Shown here: in pieces, positions 34,877 through 43,475 of the stretch
How the letters are laid out: every line of letters begins with the position of its first letter
How positions within the stretch are numbered: the first letter of the stretch is position 1
Assembly (NCBI GenBank): GCA_027622555.1
Contig: JAQBYJ010000025.1
Coordinates: forward strand, 1-60,280
Direction: 5' to 3'
DNA from: Verrucomicrobiota bacterium
GTDB taxonomy: Bacteria; Verrucomicrobiota; Verrucomicrobiia; Opitutales; UBA2995
Length of the DNA: 60,280 nt
Position numbers and translations under genes: made by a program
Notes under the pieces: generated by a model
Seen by the model: the letters and a program-made list of their open reading frames with translations, nothing else
What the model was told of the DNA's origin: nothing
The model's database searches: none

Positions 34877-36562
34877 TTAAATTTCTTCCTGTGCCAGAGC
34901 AGTCCCAGACAAGGCCTTGGTCATCAGATCACCAATAATTGATTCCACGTTTGAAACTCTGCCAGCCTGTGAGTCCAGGTAGGTTTTGATCTCTTCAGAG
35001 TCTGAATCGAATTCTGGGACTACCTTCTCAACCACGTAGATAATAGTCCCATCGGTAGAGGTAGTAACCGAATCGGATAGATCACCTTTGTTAAGGTTGT
35101 CCAAATGAGCTAACAAGCCCTGAGCTAAACCTTCCGGGGTTTGTGCATTGCGCTTAAAGCTTTCAAATACTGCGTGGGTCAAGTTTTGAGCTTTGGCTGA
35201 AGCTTCGAATGTATCACCCCTGGCCATTGAACCGGCGATTGCTTTTTTAATCTCCACACCTTTCTCCACAAACAATTCCCGTTTTTTCCCTTCGATGTAA
35301 TCGGCTTTTACTTGGGCTTGGACCTCAGCGTAATCAGGCGTGTATGCAGCTTCTTCACCTTGGTAAATAAGTACCACGTAGTTATCGTTGTTTTGTAAGG
35401 GGTCCGAATAGTAGCGGTCGTCATTTAAATTAAATACGTGACTCAACGTCTGGATGGTCAATCCGTCTTGCATGATCACTGTGCTTTGCGGGTAAGAAAC
35501 TAATGGCCTAAGTTCTAGGCCTGCCTCAGAAAGGGCAGCTTCGAATTCCGGACTGCCGTTTTGAATATCTTTATCAAATAAATGATACGCAAACTCTTCA
35601 GCAATTATTTGAGCTTCTTTATTGGCCCGGTTTAGTCGAAGTTCTTCAATGATCTGCGTCTCCACATCTGCCAAAGTTACTTCAGGGGCTTCAGGCGTTT
35701 CAATAGTACCATCCTCATTTGTTATTATCTTTGGCTTTGGAACCGCTGCTTGATATCGAGCTTTGTTGGTGAAGAAATGGATGCTCTTTTCGCCTGCTTC
35801 TGGCTCGTACTCGTTGTCGATTTGTTTGCGGGGATCGAATAATATGTAACTCGCCTTGGTTTTGGCATCTACAAGGTACCTAAATTTATTGTTTTCAAAG
35901 TATGTGTTTAGGTCTTCTTCCGCAGGCTCAATTTCAATAGTGAAATCAACGTAGTTTGTTTTCGCTGTTTCCAGGGTCCATTCTGTGTTGCTAGCCTGAG
36001 CCGCATTGATCGCTTCAAACGGCAAGATATGACTCGGACCTTGTAGTATTTCGCGCAATTTATTCATGCGGAAATCGTCCTCAATAATTTTGGTTACGTA
36101 AGCCTCGGTCAACCCTCCCGCTTTGAGGGAGTCTACAAATGCATTAAAGCGTGATTGGTCGAACCCCTGCGTGCTGAAATCCATAAAGCCGGTCAGTTGT
36201 TGGACGTGGGCTTTGAATTCCTCTTTGGTGGGTCCTGGTAGACCAATTTCATCTGCAATATGGAGAAATGCTACTCTGGATAGCGAATAGTCTTGGATCT
36301 GTCCTCCGCTTGGTTGCCCGAAAAAGGATGGGTAAACGAGCGATAGGCTTATCTGGCCTGCCCCAAAGATCTCTTCTTGGTCTTTAGCCAAAGATAAATC
36401 GTAGCCAAGGAACGGTTGCTCTTGGTAACGAGGACCGCTGCCTGGTCCAATTGGACTGAAATTTCCGATCGTAAATACGAAAGAAACGATCATTACCGCT
36501 AAGAGAATAACGAGTATCCACTTAAAGTGCTTAGTTAGATAGGTTTGAATCCAGTAGAACAT
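34877..36562 (-). CDS. SurA N-terminal / PpiD-like periplasmic chaperone, membrane-anchored
   Basis: 561 residues. One N-terminal membrane segment (about 14-33: WILVILLAVMIVSFVFTIG) places the rest in the periplasm, as in PpiD. A SurA_N-type helical region follows (FLHIADEIGLPGP, QGFDQSRFNAFVDSLKAGGLTEAYV). A rotamase (parvulin) domain is not evident; the C-terminal part is helical with many Ala, Glu and Gln. This suggests a PpiD-like chaperone for outer-membrane or secreted proteins without isomerase activity. It stands alone, converging on miaA. Confidence 0.8.
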   Translation of the reverse strand: MFYWIQTYLTKHFKWILVILLAVMIVSFVFTIGNFSPIGPGSGPRYQEQPFLGYDLSLAKDQEEIFGAGQISLSLVYPSFFGQPSGGQIQDYSLSRVAFLHIADEIGLPGPTKEEFKAHVQQLTGFMDFSTQGFDQSRFNAFVDSLKAGGLTEAYVTKIIEDDFRMNKLREILQGPSHILPFEAINAAQASNTEWTLETAKTNYVDFTIEIEPAEEDLNTYFENNKFRYLVDAKTKASYILFDPRKQIDNEYEPEAGEKSIHFFTNKARYQAAVPKPKIITNEDGTIETPEAPEVTLADVETQIIEELRLNRANKEAQIIAEEFAYHLFDKDIQNGSPEFEAALSEAGLELRPLVSYPQSTVIMQDGLTIQTLSHVFNLNDDRYYSDPLQNNDNYVVLIYQGEEAAYTPDYAEVQAQVKADYIEGKKRELFVEKGVEIKKAIAGSMARGDTFEASAKAQNLTHAVFESFKRNAQTPEGLAQGLLAHLDNLNKGDLSDSVTTSTDGTIIYVVEKVVPEFDSDSEEIKTYLDSQAGRVSNVESIIGDLMTKALSGTALAQEEI

Positions 36563-36687
36563 GGTATAAATACGAAAGCGGAAACGGTAGATAAGGGCCT
36601 ATGCTTGTCAATAGACTAAAGGTGCCATCTTAAAGCTACAATCTAACCAGTATCATTCAGCTGTCAGAGTGACTCTGGATTCTACTT

Positions 36688-37182
36688 TTAGAGGTTTTTC
36701 TCCAGCCACAAGACGTCCCAATATTTGTCGTATTTTCTGCCCGCCTCGGTGAAAATTCCAACTTTCTTAAAGCCGAACTTAAGATGCAGGGCCTCTGATG
36801 CTGGATTCGGGATGGTTATCCCTGCAAATGCACGGTTCAAATCTTCCTTGGCTAATGCTTGAAAGAGTTGTGTGTACAGGCGGGTTCCTATTCCTTTGGT
36901 GCAAGCATTCGGGTCTAGATAAATTGCCGTAGCCACCGAGGTGTCGTAAGCCGTTCGGTCGTGGAATTTAGTAGAGCCGGCGTAGCCCAGAATAGAGTTA
37001 TCCTCTTCGGCAATAAAAAGCTGATATGGGCCAGATTCTGAAAAACTGTTTATCCAGGTTTCTCTTTCTTCTAGTGTAAGAGGCTCAGTTTTAAAGTTAG
37101 CTGGAGTAATGTTTATATAATGATTGCCGATCCGATTGATTCCTGACGCATCTGCTGTTCTTGCGTGGCGAATTTCGATCAT
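36688..37182 (-). CDS. GNAT family N-acetyltransferase
   Basis: 164 residues. The start IEIRHARTADASGINRIGNHYI and the acetyl-CoA motif (IYLDPNACTKGIGTRLY near 91-107) match the phosphinothricin/methionine sulfone acetyltransferase type of GNAT. The fold ends with FKKVGIFTEAGRKYDKYWDVLWLEK, the usual last strand of this subgroup. Substrate cannot be read; amino acid analogues or protein N-termini are possible. Three bases separate it from the following minus-strand gene, indicating co-transcription with the BrkB/YihY gene upstream. Confidence 0.9.
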   Translation of the reverse strand: MIEIRHARTADASGINRIGNHYINITPANFKTEPLTLEERETWINSFSESGPYQLFIAEEDNSILGYAGSTKFHDRTAYDTSVATAIYLDPNACTKGIGTRLYTQLFQALAKEDLNRAFAGITIPNPASEALHLKFGFKKVGIFTEAGRKYDKYWDVLWLEKNL

Positions 37183-37185
37183 GGC

Positions 37186-38628
37186 TTAGGCAACTCCCGT
37201 TTCAAGGAGGTCCTCCAGCGTTTTTGTCTCCCAATCGTTTTGTATATTCATCTCAGCCTTATTGCTGTATTCGCGAATGAGCGGATCAACATCAAGAATT
37301 AACTCTTTGCCCTCAGAATTTCCGTAATCGTCCAATGCTTTCTTAAATTCGAACAGGTTAATTTTCGTTAGTGGCTTGGCTGGTTGGTAACGTTTAACAG
37401 TATTGCCTCTACCAACTTCGGATGTAAGGACCGTAATGAACCCCATATCCATGAGGTTGGCTAGTGACTCGTTTAGGATCTGCCCAGGTACTCGAAGTTT
37501 TTTGCTTAATTCTGGTGAAGAATAGGCGGGTTTACAGGCCTTGAATCTTCGGGCCACCAGTATAAGGGCCGCCAGGCTTAGCACTTCCCGAGTGGAGCGA
37601 CTGGTGTTTTCCCATGCCTGTTGATTGGCCAGGAAATTGGCATTCTGGATGGCGTAGGTTATTTGGCCTCCGATTAATATGATTACCCAAAAAACATAAA
37701 GTGCTATCATCAGAATCGGAATGATACCGAGCGATCCGTAAAGGCTTTCCTGATTTACCACGTACTTAACATACAGGAATGAGAGTTTTTTATTAAGTAC
37801 CAATAAAATCGATACTATGAATGCACCGCTCAAAGCTGGGAGGAAGTAAACCTGGGTGTTGGGGATGAAACGATAGAAACTTGCAAGAAGTATCAAGATG
37901 ATCAGTAGGGAAAGCAACGGTGCCAGCCATTGAATAAGTCGCAAAATATGTTCCCCGAAAGGCAAGCCCTCAACTAATTGGACGTAAGTCCCTGCGGAAT
38001 AAACGGCTAGTGCGGCAATAAATACAAAACCGCCAAGCGTAATGAAAATCCAGTAAGACCCTACGCTTTGAAACATGCCGCGACCGCGACGAACGCCCCA
38101 AATGTCGTTAAATGCCTTTTCAATTGCCATGAACAATTGGATGGCGATCACGACCAGCAGCAACAGGCCAATAACTCCAAAAGCCCCAGATTTTGCACTT
38201 TCAATAAATCCGTCCAGCCCATTTAACAAGTTTTCGTTGATCAACGTGTTCTGTGACAAGTTGGAACTCGATTCGAAATATTCGCCCAATGGAGGTGCCA
38301 GGAAGATTACGAAATTATTCATCAGTTCGAGCATTTTAGCTCGCTCCACCTGCTCCATTATTATTCCAGCGACTAGCAAGACAATCGCTGCCAGGGGGCC
38401 CAATGCTAGTAAGGAGCTATAACAGAGTGCTGCCGATCGGACAAAAACGTTATTTCGAATAAATCCTGTTTTAACCAGCGACAAGATACGAAGAACGTAA
38501 TAGGCGAACTCGGTCGCTTTGTTCCTGTCTTCATGCCCGGTTTCCCAAATCTCTTTTTTCAGGATTCGTCGAAACCTTCGATAGGGATCTTTCCACTTTG
38601 TTCTATATATTGTTCCTAGCGCACTCAT
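37186..38628 (-). CDS. YihY/virulence factor BrkB family membrane protein
   Basis: 480 residues from the ATG at 38628 (a TTG at 38634 is not needed). Six membrane segments in the N-terminal 330 residues (examples: AALCYSSLLALGPLAAIVLLVAG, GVIGLLLLVVIAIQLFMAI, GFVFIAALAVYSAGT). A soluble C-terminal domain (about 345-430) has a winged-helix look: SSPELSKKLRVPGQILNESLANLMDMGFI. The family is not a ribonuclease despite an older name; transport or envelope roles are debated. Its C-terminal domain resembles those of other YihY proteins in Gram-negatives. It precedes the GNAT gene by three bases. Confidence 0.88.
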   Translation of the reverse strand: MSALGTIYRTKWKDPYRRFRRILKKEIWETGHEDRNKATEFAYYVLRILSLVKTGFIRNNVFVRSAALCYSSLLALGPLAAIVLLVAGIIMEQVERAKMLELMNNFVIFLAPPLGEYFESSSNLSQNTLINENLLNGLDGFIESAKSGAFGVIGLLLLVVIAIQLFMAIEKAFNDIWGVRRGRGMFQSVGSYWIFITLGGFVFIAALAVYSAGTYVQLVEGLPFGEHILRLIQWLAPLLSLLIILILLASFYRFIPNTQVYFLPALSGAFIVSILLVLNKKLSFLYVKYVVNQESLYGSLGIIPILMIALYVFWVIILIGGQITYAIQNANFLANQQAWENTSRSTREVLSLAALILVARRFKACKPAYSSPELSKKLRVPGQILNESLANLMDMGFITVLTSEVGRGNTVKRYQPAKPLTKINLFEFKKALDDYGNSEGKELILDVDPLIREYSNKAEMNIQNDWETKTLEDLLETGVA

Positions 38629-38687
38629 TCTCAAAAATTGATTGCCAGGCCACTCTTCTTAAGCCGGTGACCAAAGTCAACGATGCG

Positions 38688-39461
38688 TCAGACTGCTGGA
38701 GGATTGAGATACAGGTAGTAGAGAAACATAAATGCCGCCATGCCTCCCACGGATCCGGGACCCGTAAGAATGAATAGAGAAGCTCGAGTGGTGAAGGTAT
38801 TAATAAAGGTGCTAACCATGCTTATCGAAATCAGAGCCGCCATGATCGGCTCGCCAAAGCTGTAGAAATAAAGGGCCAGGAAAGCTAATCCAACGGCTGC
38901 TCTGAAGCGTACGACCGGATAAATCGTGGTAACCGAAAGTGCCAGGCAAATAGTCAGAAATAAATCAATGACGACAGTAATCAGGAATGGATTGCTTATA
39001 ATAAGGTCCAGATTCTGTGTTCGAATGGTCCCCAGGTGCAGATAAAGAAACCCTACTGTCGATATCAGAAAGGTCAGGGTAAGCGCAAAACTGGTGCATC
39101 CAACTGTGCGGTGTTGCCACATTGCTTTGGCCTTTTTATTTTTTGTTTCTTCGGTATGACCTTCAGCGGCTGCCAGGATGTCTGCAATACTCAACTTGTC
39201 GGTCTCCTGGTCCTCCGGTTTGTTTAAAAGATGAAGGTCTTCATTCTCTTTTCTTTTTAAAACCAGCTTTTTTTCAGCAGGGAAAAGGATGTCTGCAAGA
39301 GTTTCATTTCCCTTTACAGCGATCCAAACCTCTTTGCCGTCGTCGTAGTAAAGCGTGTTTGGAGTTACTTTTTTTGATTCTGCGAGTGACTGCAGTTGCT
39401 CGATGTTATAGGGCCCTTTGGCCTCTTCCGAGTCTGGATAGCGAATAAAATATTCCGACAT
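38688..39461 (-). CDS. GYF_2 domain membrane protein
   Basis: 257 residues. Residues 1-60 form a GYF_2 domain (YFIRYPDSEEAKGPYNIEQLQSL, TLYYDDGKEVWIAV). A charged linker follows, and four hydrophobic segments (from about 120) span the membrane. GYF_2 proteins are common and poorly defined; they often appear beside DUF-type membrane domains. It is alone in this orientation, 60 bp before the BrkB gene. The function is not known. Confidence 0.82.
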   Translation of the reverse strand: MSEYFIRYPDSEEAKGPYNIEQLQSLAESKKVTPNTLYYDDGKEVWIAVKGNETLADILFPAEKKLVLKRKENEDLHLLNKPEDQETDKLSIADILAAAEGHTEETKNKKAKAMWQHRTVGCTSFALTLTFLISTVGFLYLHLGTIRTQNLDLIISNPFLITVVIDLFLTICLALSVTTIYPVVRFRAAVGLAFLALYFYSFGEPIMAALISISMVSTFINTFTTRASLFILTGPGSVGGMAAFMFLYYLYLNPPAV

Positions 39462-39594
39462 GGTGATGAGATAGGTGGAGGTGTGTCGCTTGAATTAACA
39501 ATGGGAATTCAAACAGTAAAAAGAAAAAACACCCGCTTTCGCAACTCAGCTGCCATTTTTTACAAAGTATTCAAGGCTGGGCGCTTATGAACTA

Positions 39595-40434
39595 TTATAG
39601 CTGAGATTTGTGGCTTCCGCTCCACTTCAATTTTGTTCTGACAACTTCGAAGTGGTTAAATTCCATTTGATGAATCAAAGACAATTTCAAGGGTGATAGT
39701 TCGAGAACGACACTTTCTCCCGGTTTTATGGTCAACAGGGCTGCCCCATCCAGAATAACCTTAAGGGTTTTAGTTTTAGAGGCATCATTGACTGTTAGTC
39801 GTTCTTTTGAATCAAAAATAATGGACCGGTTGCTCAGGGTGTGAGGACAAATCGGAGTCATTGTCAGGACTTTAGCATTGGGCGCAACGAGCGGTCCGCC
39901 GGCAGATAGATTATAAGCGGTTGAACCCGTTGGGGTGGTGAAAATGATGCCATCGCACAAGTAGTCAGTTATGGTGCCCGCTTCGTTGCACACGTTCAGA
40001 TTTAGAATCGCACCTGAGTGAATCTCCTTAATGACTGCATCATTTAATGCGGAAGCTGTTTTCCCGTTGGAGCCGGTCGCTTGAACCATGCTTCGTTCGG
40101 TTATACTGTAATTTCCCTTGAGTACTTCGGGGAAAAGTCGAACGGCTTCTTCACCAGAAAAGGTGGTGAGGAATCCCAAACCACCCCGATTTATTCCTAT
40201 TACCGGGACCGATTGAGTAGCACATTCTTCTGCAATTCCGAGCAATGTTCCATCACCTCCTATTACGCAACAAGCGCTGACATCTTTCAGGAAATCCCGA
40301 TCAAGCGGATATTTCGATGTGACGCGATGGTGCCGGCACTGTTGATCTGCAATTTTTATCAACTCAGCCGCCAATTCCGGAGCTCCATATTTTGTCTCGT
40401 TAATAAAAAATGCTATAGAATCAAGGGCATGCAT
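39595..40434 (-). CDS. nadK: NAD kinase
   Basis: 279 residues. NadK phosphorylates NAD to NADP. The conserved G59-G-D61-G-T63 motif, the NRGGLGFLTTF block and the TPTGSTAYNLSAGGPLV block are in order. Length is normal. It lies 133 bp downstream (in sequence) of the GYF gene and 82 bp from tlyA; both are on the minus strand. TlyA and NadK neighbours are common across bacteria, which supports the call. Confidence 0.95.
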   Translation of the reverse strand: MHALDSIAFFINETKYGAPELAAELIKIADQQCRHHRVTSKYPLDRDFLKDVSACCVIGGDGTLLGIAEECATQSVPVIGINRGGLGFLTTFSGEEAVRLFPEVLKGNYSITERSMVQATGSNGKTASALNDAVIKEIHSGAILNLNVCNEAGTITDYLCDGIIFTTPTGSTAYNLSAGGPLVAPNAKVLTMTPICPHTLSNRSIIFDSKERLTVNDASKTKTLKVILDGAALLTIKPGESVVLELSPLKLSLIHQMEFNHFEVVRTKLKWSGSHKSQL

Positions 40435-40516
40435 GGTATCAGTTCTGTTGAAAGACGGATTTAATGAGCCGATCTTCTATTGGCAATGACGCTTTTTTGG
40501 ATTCTTGAGGTTGTTC

Positions 40517-41284
40517 TTATCCCTTCTTCGTCGTGCCCAAAAGATATTCTCGATTTCCATCCCCACCTGAAATGGGTGATTCAATAGTGGCTTCGATGAA
40601 AACATCAGTGAGGTGTTTATTGATCCAGTCCTTAATTTCCTGAAGTAAGGCTTCCCGAATTTCATCGTCCTGAATCACTCCTCGACATTTATCGACGGTT
40701 TCTTTGTCCGCTTCAAATTGAGGTTTTACCAACGCTATCAGTTTGCCGCCTGTTTTTAGTAACGGCCAAATTGCTGGAAGAACTTTTTTCAATGAAATGA
40801 AGGAGAGGTCCATTACAACTATATCATAGTCAGGGTAGGGTAGTTGTTCCGGGGTCAAGTAGCGTGCATTTGTTTTTTCAATATTCGTCACTCTGGGATC
40901 TTGCAGGATTTTTTGGTGCAATTGAGCTCTGCCAACATCGACGCAAATAGCCGCCTTAGCTCCTCGCTGAAGTAAGCAATCTGTAAATCCACCGGTGGAT
41001 GCGCCGATATCCAGAATACGACTGCCTTCAACTGAAGTTGGGAACTTTTTTAGATAGGCTTCCAGTTTTTCGCCCCCTCGGCCAACGAACTGAGCAGGCT
41101 TGATGATATTTAACTCAATGTCCTGTGGATAGGTTTTCCCAGGTTTATCAAGTATTTCCGTCCCTCTCCGGACCTTACCGGCCAGTATGAGGCCCTTTGC
41201 TCGGGACCTGGTTTCACAATGTCCCAGCTCAACCAAGATATCATCTAATCGACGGTTTTTTCTCTCCACAGCGAGAATCCACAT
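40517..41284 (-). CDS. tlyA: TlyA family rRNA (cytidine-2'-O)-methyltransferase
   Basis: 255 residues from ATG 41284 (a TTG frame at 41305 is less likely). An S4 RNA-binding domain opens it (RLDDILVELGHCETRSRAKGL) and the SAM motif ILDIGASTGGFTDCLL near 89-104 starts the FtsJ-like methyltransferase. The VVMDLSFIS and VKPQFEADKE motifs match TlyA proteins that methylate 16S and 23S rRNA. Older names call it hemolysin A. It is divergent from mraZ with about 105 bp between. Confidence 0.92.
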   Translation of the reverse strand: MWILAVERKNRRLDDILVELGHCETRSRAKGLILAGKVRRGTEILDKPGKTYPQDIELNIIKPAQFVGRGGEKLEAYLKKFPTSVEGSRILDIGASTGGFTDCLLQRGAKAAICVDVGRAQLHQKILQDPRVTNIEKTNARYLTPEQLPYPDYDIVVMDLSFISLKKVLPAIWPLLKTGGKLIALVKPQFEADKETVDKCRGVIQDDEIREALLQEIKDWINKHLTDVFIEATIESPISGGDGNREYLLGTTKKG

Positions 41285-41333
41285 TGAACCGCCTACAAAG
41301 AGCAAAAAAAAATGCCAAAAAAAGACTGATAAC

Positions 41334-41366
41334 TTGACTTGTGGAGCAAAGTGTCGCGAAATGTCG
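41334..41366 (+). promoter_or_regulatory. Candidate mraZ promoter with MraZ-type repeats
   Basis: TTGACT at 41334-41339 resembles a -35 box. Directly after it are three pentamers, TGGAG (41342), TGTCG (41352) and TGTCG (41362), each spaced by five bases. MraZ in other bacteria binds three TGGGN repeats with five-base spacers just upstream of its own gene. The match is partial, as only the TG start and spacing are strict. If real it would autoregulate the whole dcw cluster. Confidence 0.38.
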
Positions 41367-41390
41367 ACTCATCCCACAAGATGATGACTA

Positions 41391-41879
41391 ATGCTATCTT
41401 CCAATAACAGGAAATTTGCAGGGGGATATCTTCATTCCCTTGATTCCAAGAACCGTGTAACCGTCCCCAGAAAGTGGCGGTTCGACGGCGATGATACCGA
41501 CTCTGCGTACCTGGCAATTCCTCAGCCCGTTGGCTATATTTGGCTTTGCCCACCCAGAAAGGTGGAACAGTTGGAAGAAACGATGGAATCCATCCTGCCG
41601 TCTGATTTGGAGGGACAAAACTTCATCATGTACGTCATGGAAAAGTCGGAGATGGTTACTTGCGACAAAAGTGGTCGTGTGGTGCTTACCCCGGATTTGA
41701 TCGAGCATGCCGGCCTGGAGAATCAAGCCAAGCTCGTCGGCATGTTTGGTTCATGGGCTATCTGGAACCCTGAGCGTTACGAAAAATTTAAAGCAGATGC
41801 ATTTTCGCTCGATATCGGACCTCAAGGTCGCCGCCTCCTTAACGTCATGGAGAAAATTTGGAAAACAGGAATAATTTAA
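41391..41879 (+). CDS. mraZ: Transcriptional regulator MraZ
   Basis: 162 residues. MraZ is an AbrB-fold DNA-binding protein that opens most dcw clusters and regulates them. The first half has GYLHSLDSKNRVTVPRKW, the typical MraZ repeat; the second half has CDKSGRVVLTPDLIEHAGL and KLVGMFGSWAIWNPERYEKF. Both copies of the DxxxR pattern are kept. It starts the plus-strand cluster with a candidate operator upstream. No clear Shine-Dalgarno precedes the ATG. Confidence 0.95.
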   Translation: MLSSNNRKFAGGYLHSLDSKNRVTVPRKWRFDGDDTDSAYLAIPQPVGYIWLCPPRKVEQLEETMESILPSDLEGQNFIMYVMEKSEMVTCDKSGRVVLTPDLIEHAGLENQAKLVGMFGSWAIWNPERYEKFKADAFSLDIGPQGRRLLNVMEKIWKTGII

Positions 41880-41900
41880 CCCAAACCACGCCGCCCAAAT

Positions 41901-42119
41901 ATGAGACTAGTCAATTCACTATATTCTTCAGGAGTTTTAAACAATGGAAAGGTTCTTCATTGTAACGAATGGGATATCGGGGATTACCGAACAGATAGAA
42001 ATATTGCGTCGCGTCTCGTTCAAATTGCTCAACAGCGTTGGGAGGCACCTACGGAACCTAAAAAGATAGAAAAGCCATCAAGGTGGAAAATCGTTAAAAA
42101 TGTTTTGCGGATCGGATAG
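41901..42119 (+). CDS. Small dcw-linked open frame, function unknown
   Basis: 72 residues, placed between mraZ and rsmH, overlapping rsmH by 20 bp. It has no signal peptide. The first half is neutral (RLVNSLYSSGVLNNGKVLHCNEWDI split by Gly/Asn), and the end is basic (RWKIVKNVLRIG), which suggests a small soluble or nucleic-acid associated protein. Not recognised. The tight placement and normal codon choice argue that it is real. It may be a lineage-specific cell-division partner, but no evidence for a role is seen. Confidence 0.5.
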   Translation: MRLVNSLYSSGVLNNGKVLHCNEWDIGDYRTDRNIASRLVQIAQQRWEAPTEPKKIEKPSRWKIVKNVLRIG

Positions 42120-43071
42120 CCCTGCCAAAAGTAACGAATTTGGCAAAGGTCACCTCCCGGTACTACTCCGGGAGGTGCTTGGGCTTTTTGCGTCATCCGA
42201 TCGAAAAACCTACCTCGACGCTACCTTTGGAGGAGGAGGGCACACTCGAGCGCTGTTAGAGTCCGGTCCCACCGTTTCTGTCGTTGCTATTGACTGCGAT
42301 CCTGAAGCTGCGGAAAGAGCTCACGCACTTTCCGAAATGTTCCCTGGTCGTTTCCGCTTTTATGACTTGAATTTCTCGGAGCTTGATCGAGTCGAGGAAG
42401 GCAAGTTCGACGGAGTCCTTTTTGACTACGGAGTATCTTCCTACCATTTTGATCAACCGGGTCGTGGATTTTCTTTTCGTGCGAATGCACTCCCCGATAT
42501 GCGAATGAATCCGCGAGAAGGGGAGACCGCCGCTGAGTTTTTAGAAACCGCAAGCCGGGAAGACCTCATTCGTGCCGTCAAAGTGTACGGAGAAGAAACC
42601 TCTTGGAGGCGCATCGTCGATGCTATCATTGACGCCCGTGGCACTGAAACACTTCAAAATACGACAACTTTAGCTACGCTAATATCCAATACAATCCCAG
42701 CTCCCATCCGGAGGCGGAGTAAATTAAATCCTGCTACCAAAACCTTTCAAGGTGTGCGGATCGCGGTTAACCGTGAGCTCGATGTTATCGAGGCTGCCTT
42801 ACCTAAGGCTTTTAATTTACTTGCTCCGGATGGGGTCCTTGCTGCTATCAGCTTCCACTCGTTGGAAGACCGGATTGTTAAACGATATTTTCGTAAACTG
42901 TGCGGGCAGCCTATAGATCGAAAAGATAATACCCCCCAACAGTTGCGAACCGTTGTTGCAAAGGCGCTTACTCGAAAGCCTGTTACTGCCTCAGCAGAAG
43001 AGATTGCTCAGAACCCCAGGTCGCGATCCGCTAAGTTGCGGGCCGTCCGCAAGCTAGTAGGACTCGCCTGA
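42100..43071 (+). CDS. rsmH: 16S rRNA (cytosine(1402)-N(4))-methyltransferase
   Basis: 323 residues. RsmH (MraW) methylates C1402 in the ribosomal P site. The opening GHLPVLLREVLGLF, YLDATFGGGGHTRALLE, DGVLFDYGVSS and ISFHSLEDRIVKRYF are all present in order. The C-terminal helical region is complete, and LNPATKTFQGVRIAVN matches the typical dimer region. Its start overlaps a small ORF. A 10-bp perfect hairpin followed by a T-run lies within codons 18-30; see the separate feature. Three bases separate it from the ftsL-like gene. Confidence 0.95.
   Translation: MFCGSDSPAKSNEFGKGHLPVLLREVLGLFASSDRKTYLDATFGGGGHTRALLESGPTVSVVAIDCDPEAAERAHALSEMFPGRFRFYDLNFSELDRVEEGKFDGVLFDYGVSSYHFDQPGRGFSFRANALPDMRMNPREGETAAEFLETASREDLIRAVKVYGEETSWRRIVDAIIDARGTETLQNTTTLATLISNTIPAPIRRRSKLNPATKTFQGVRIAVNRELDVIEAALPKAFNLLAPDGVLAAISFHSLEDRIVKRYFRKLCGQPIDRKDNTPQQLRTVVAKALTRKPVTASAEEIAQNPRSRSAKLRAVRKLVGLA
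42151..42177 (+). promoter_or_regulatory. Perfect hairpin inside rsmH, terminator-like
   Basis: CACCTCCCGG (42151-42160) pairs with CCGGGAGGTG (42168-42177) around the 7-base loop TACTACT. Seven bases later there is a T5 run (42185-42189). The stem is GC-rich and perfect. It would form in the mRNA about 50 bases into the rsmH coding region and could act in transcriptional attenuation or slow ribosomes. It may be a by-product of codon choice. Confidence 0.45.
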
Positions 43072-43074
43072 GGG

Positions 43075-43473
43075 ATGAAATCGGGTTTTATTTATACACG
43101 CTGGTTGTTGACCATGACTTTTTTCAGTCTTATGGGCCTGCTTGCTTTTGGGATGATGACAGTTCATTCGAAGCGCACCATTCGTGATATCGCTGCGAGT
43201 CTGGACCGAAAGGAATCTGAGTTGGCCGAGTTGGGGCGACGTCAAGATATTCTCGATACGGACCTTGCCAGTTCTCTCAATCCCGATTATTTAAAACAAC
43301 TTGTTGCCTTAACTAATCTCCAGCTTGGTCCTCCAAGCGAGGATAGGGTCATCGTGGTTCGTTCCATGGATATTAACCACCAAGGATCATTTTCTACCAA
43401 TGTACCTGATCCATCTAATCCGTACCAGACTCGCTTAGAGTTAGCTAACAACGATCCCGGGGAAAATCAATAG
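43075..43473 (+). CDS. ftsL: FtsL-like cell division protein
   Basis: 132 residues. One membrane segment (about 10-28: LLTMTFFSLMGLLAFGMMT) with a short cytoplasmic head, then a coiled-coil-like region with Leu/Ile heptads (KRTIRDIAASLDRKESELAELGRRQDIL). This is the topology of FtsL, which binds FtsB and FtsQ and recruits FtsW/FtsI. Sequence identity in the family is always low, so the call depends on topology and position between rsmH and ftsI. It is longer than usual at the C-terminus. Confidence 0.7.
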   Translation: MKSGFIYTRWLLTMTFFSLMGLLAFGMMTVHSKRTIRDIAASLDRKESELAELGRRQDILDTDLASSLNPDYLKQLVALTNLQLGPPSEDRVIVVRSMDINHQGSFSTNVPDPSNPYQTRLELANNDPGENQ

Positions 43474-43475
43474 CT

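Noticed and set aside
38075-38422. 115-codon plus-strand frame opposite the BrkB gene
   Set aside because: It is a mirror of the strong membrane protein on the minus strand; the sequence shows no independent domain.
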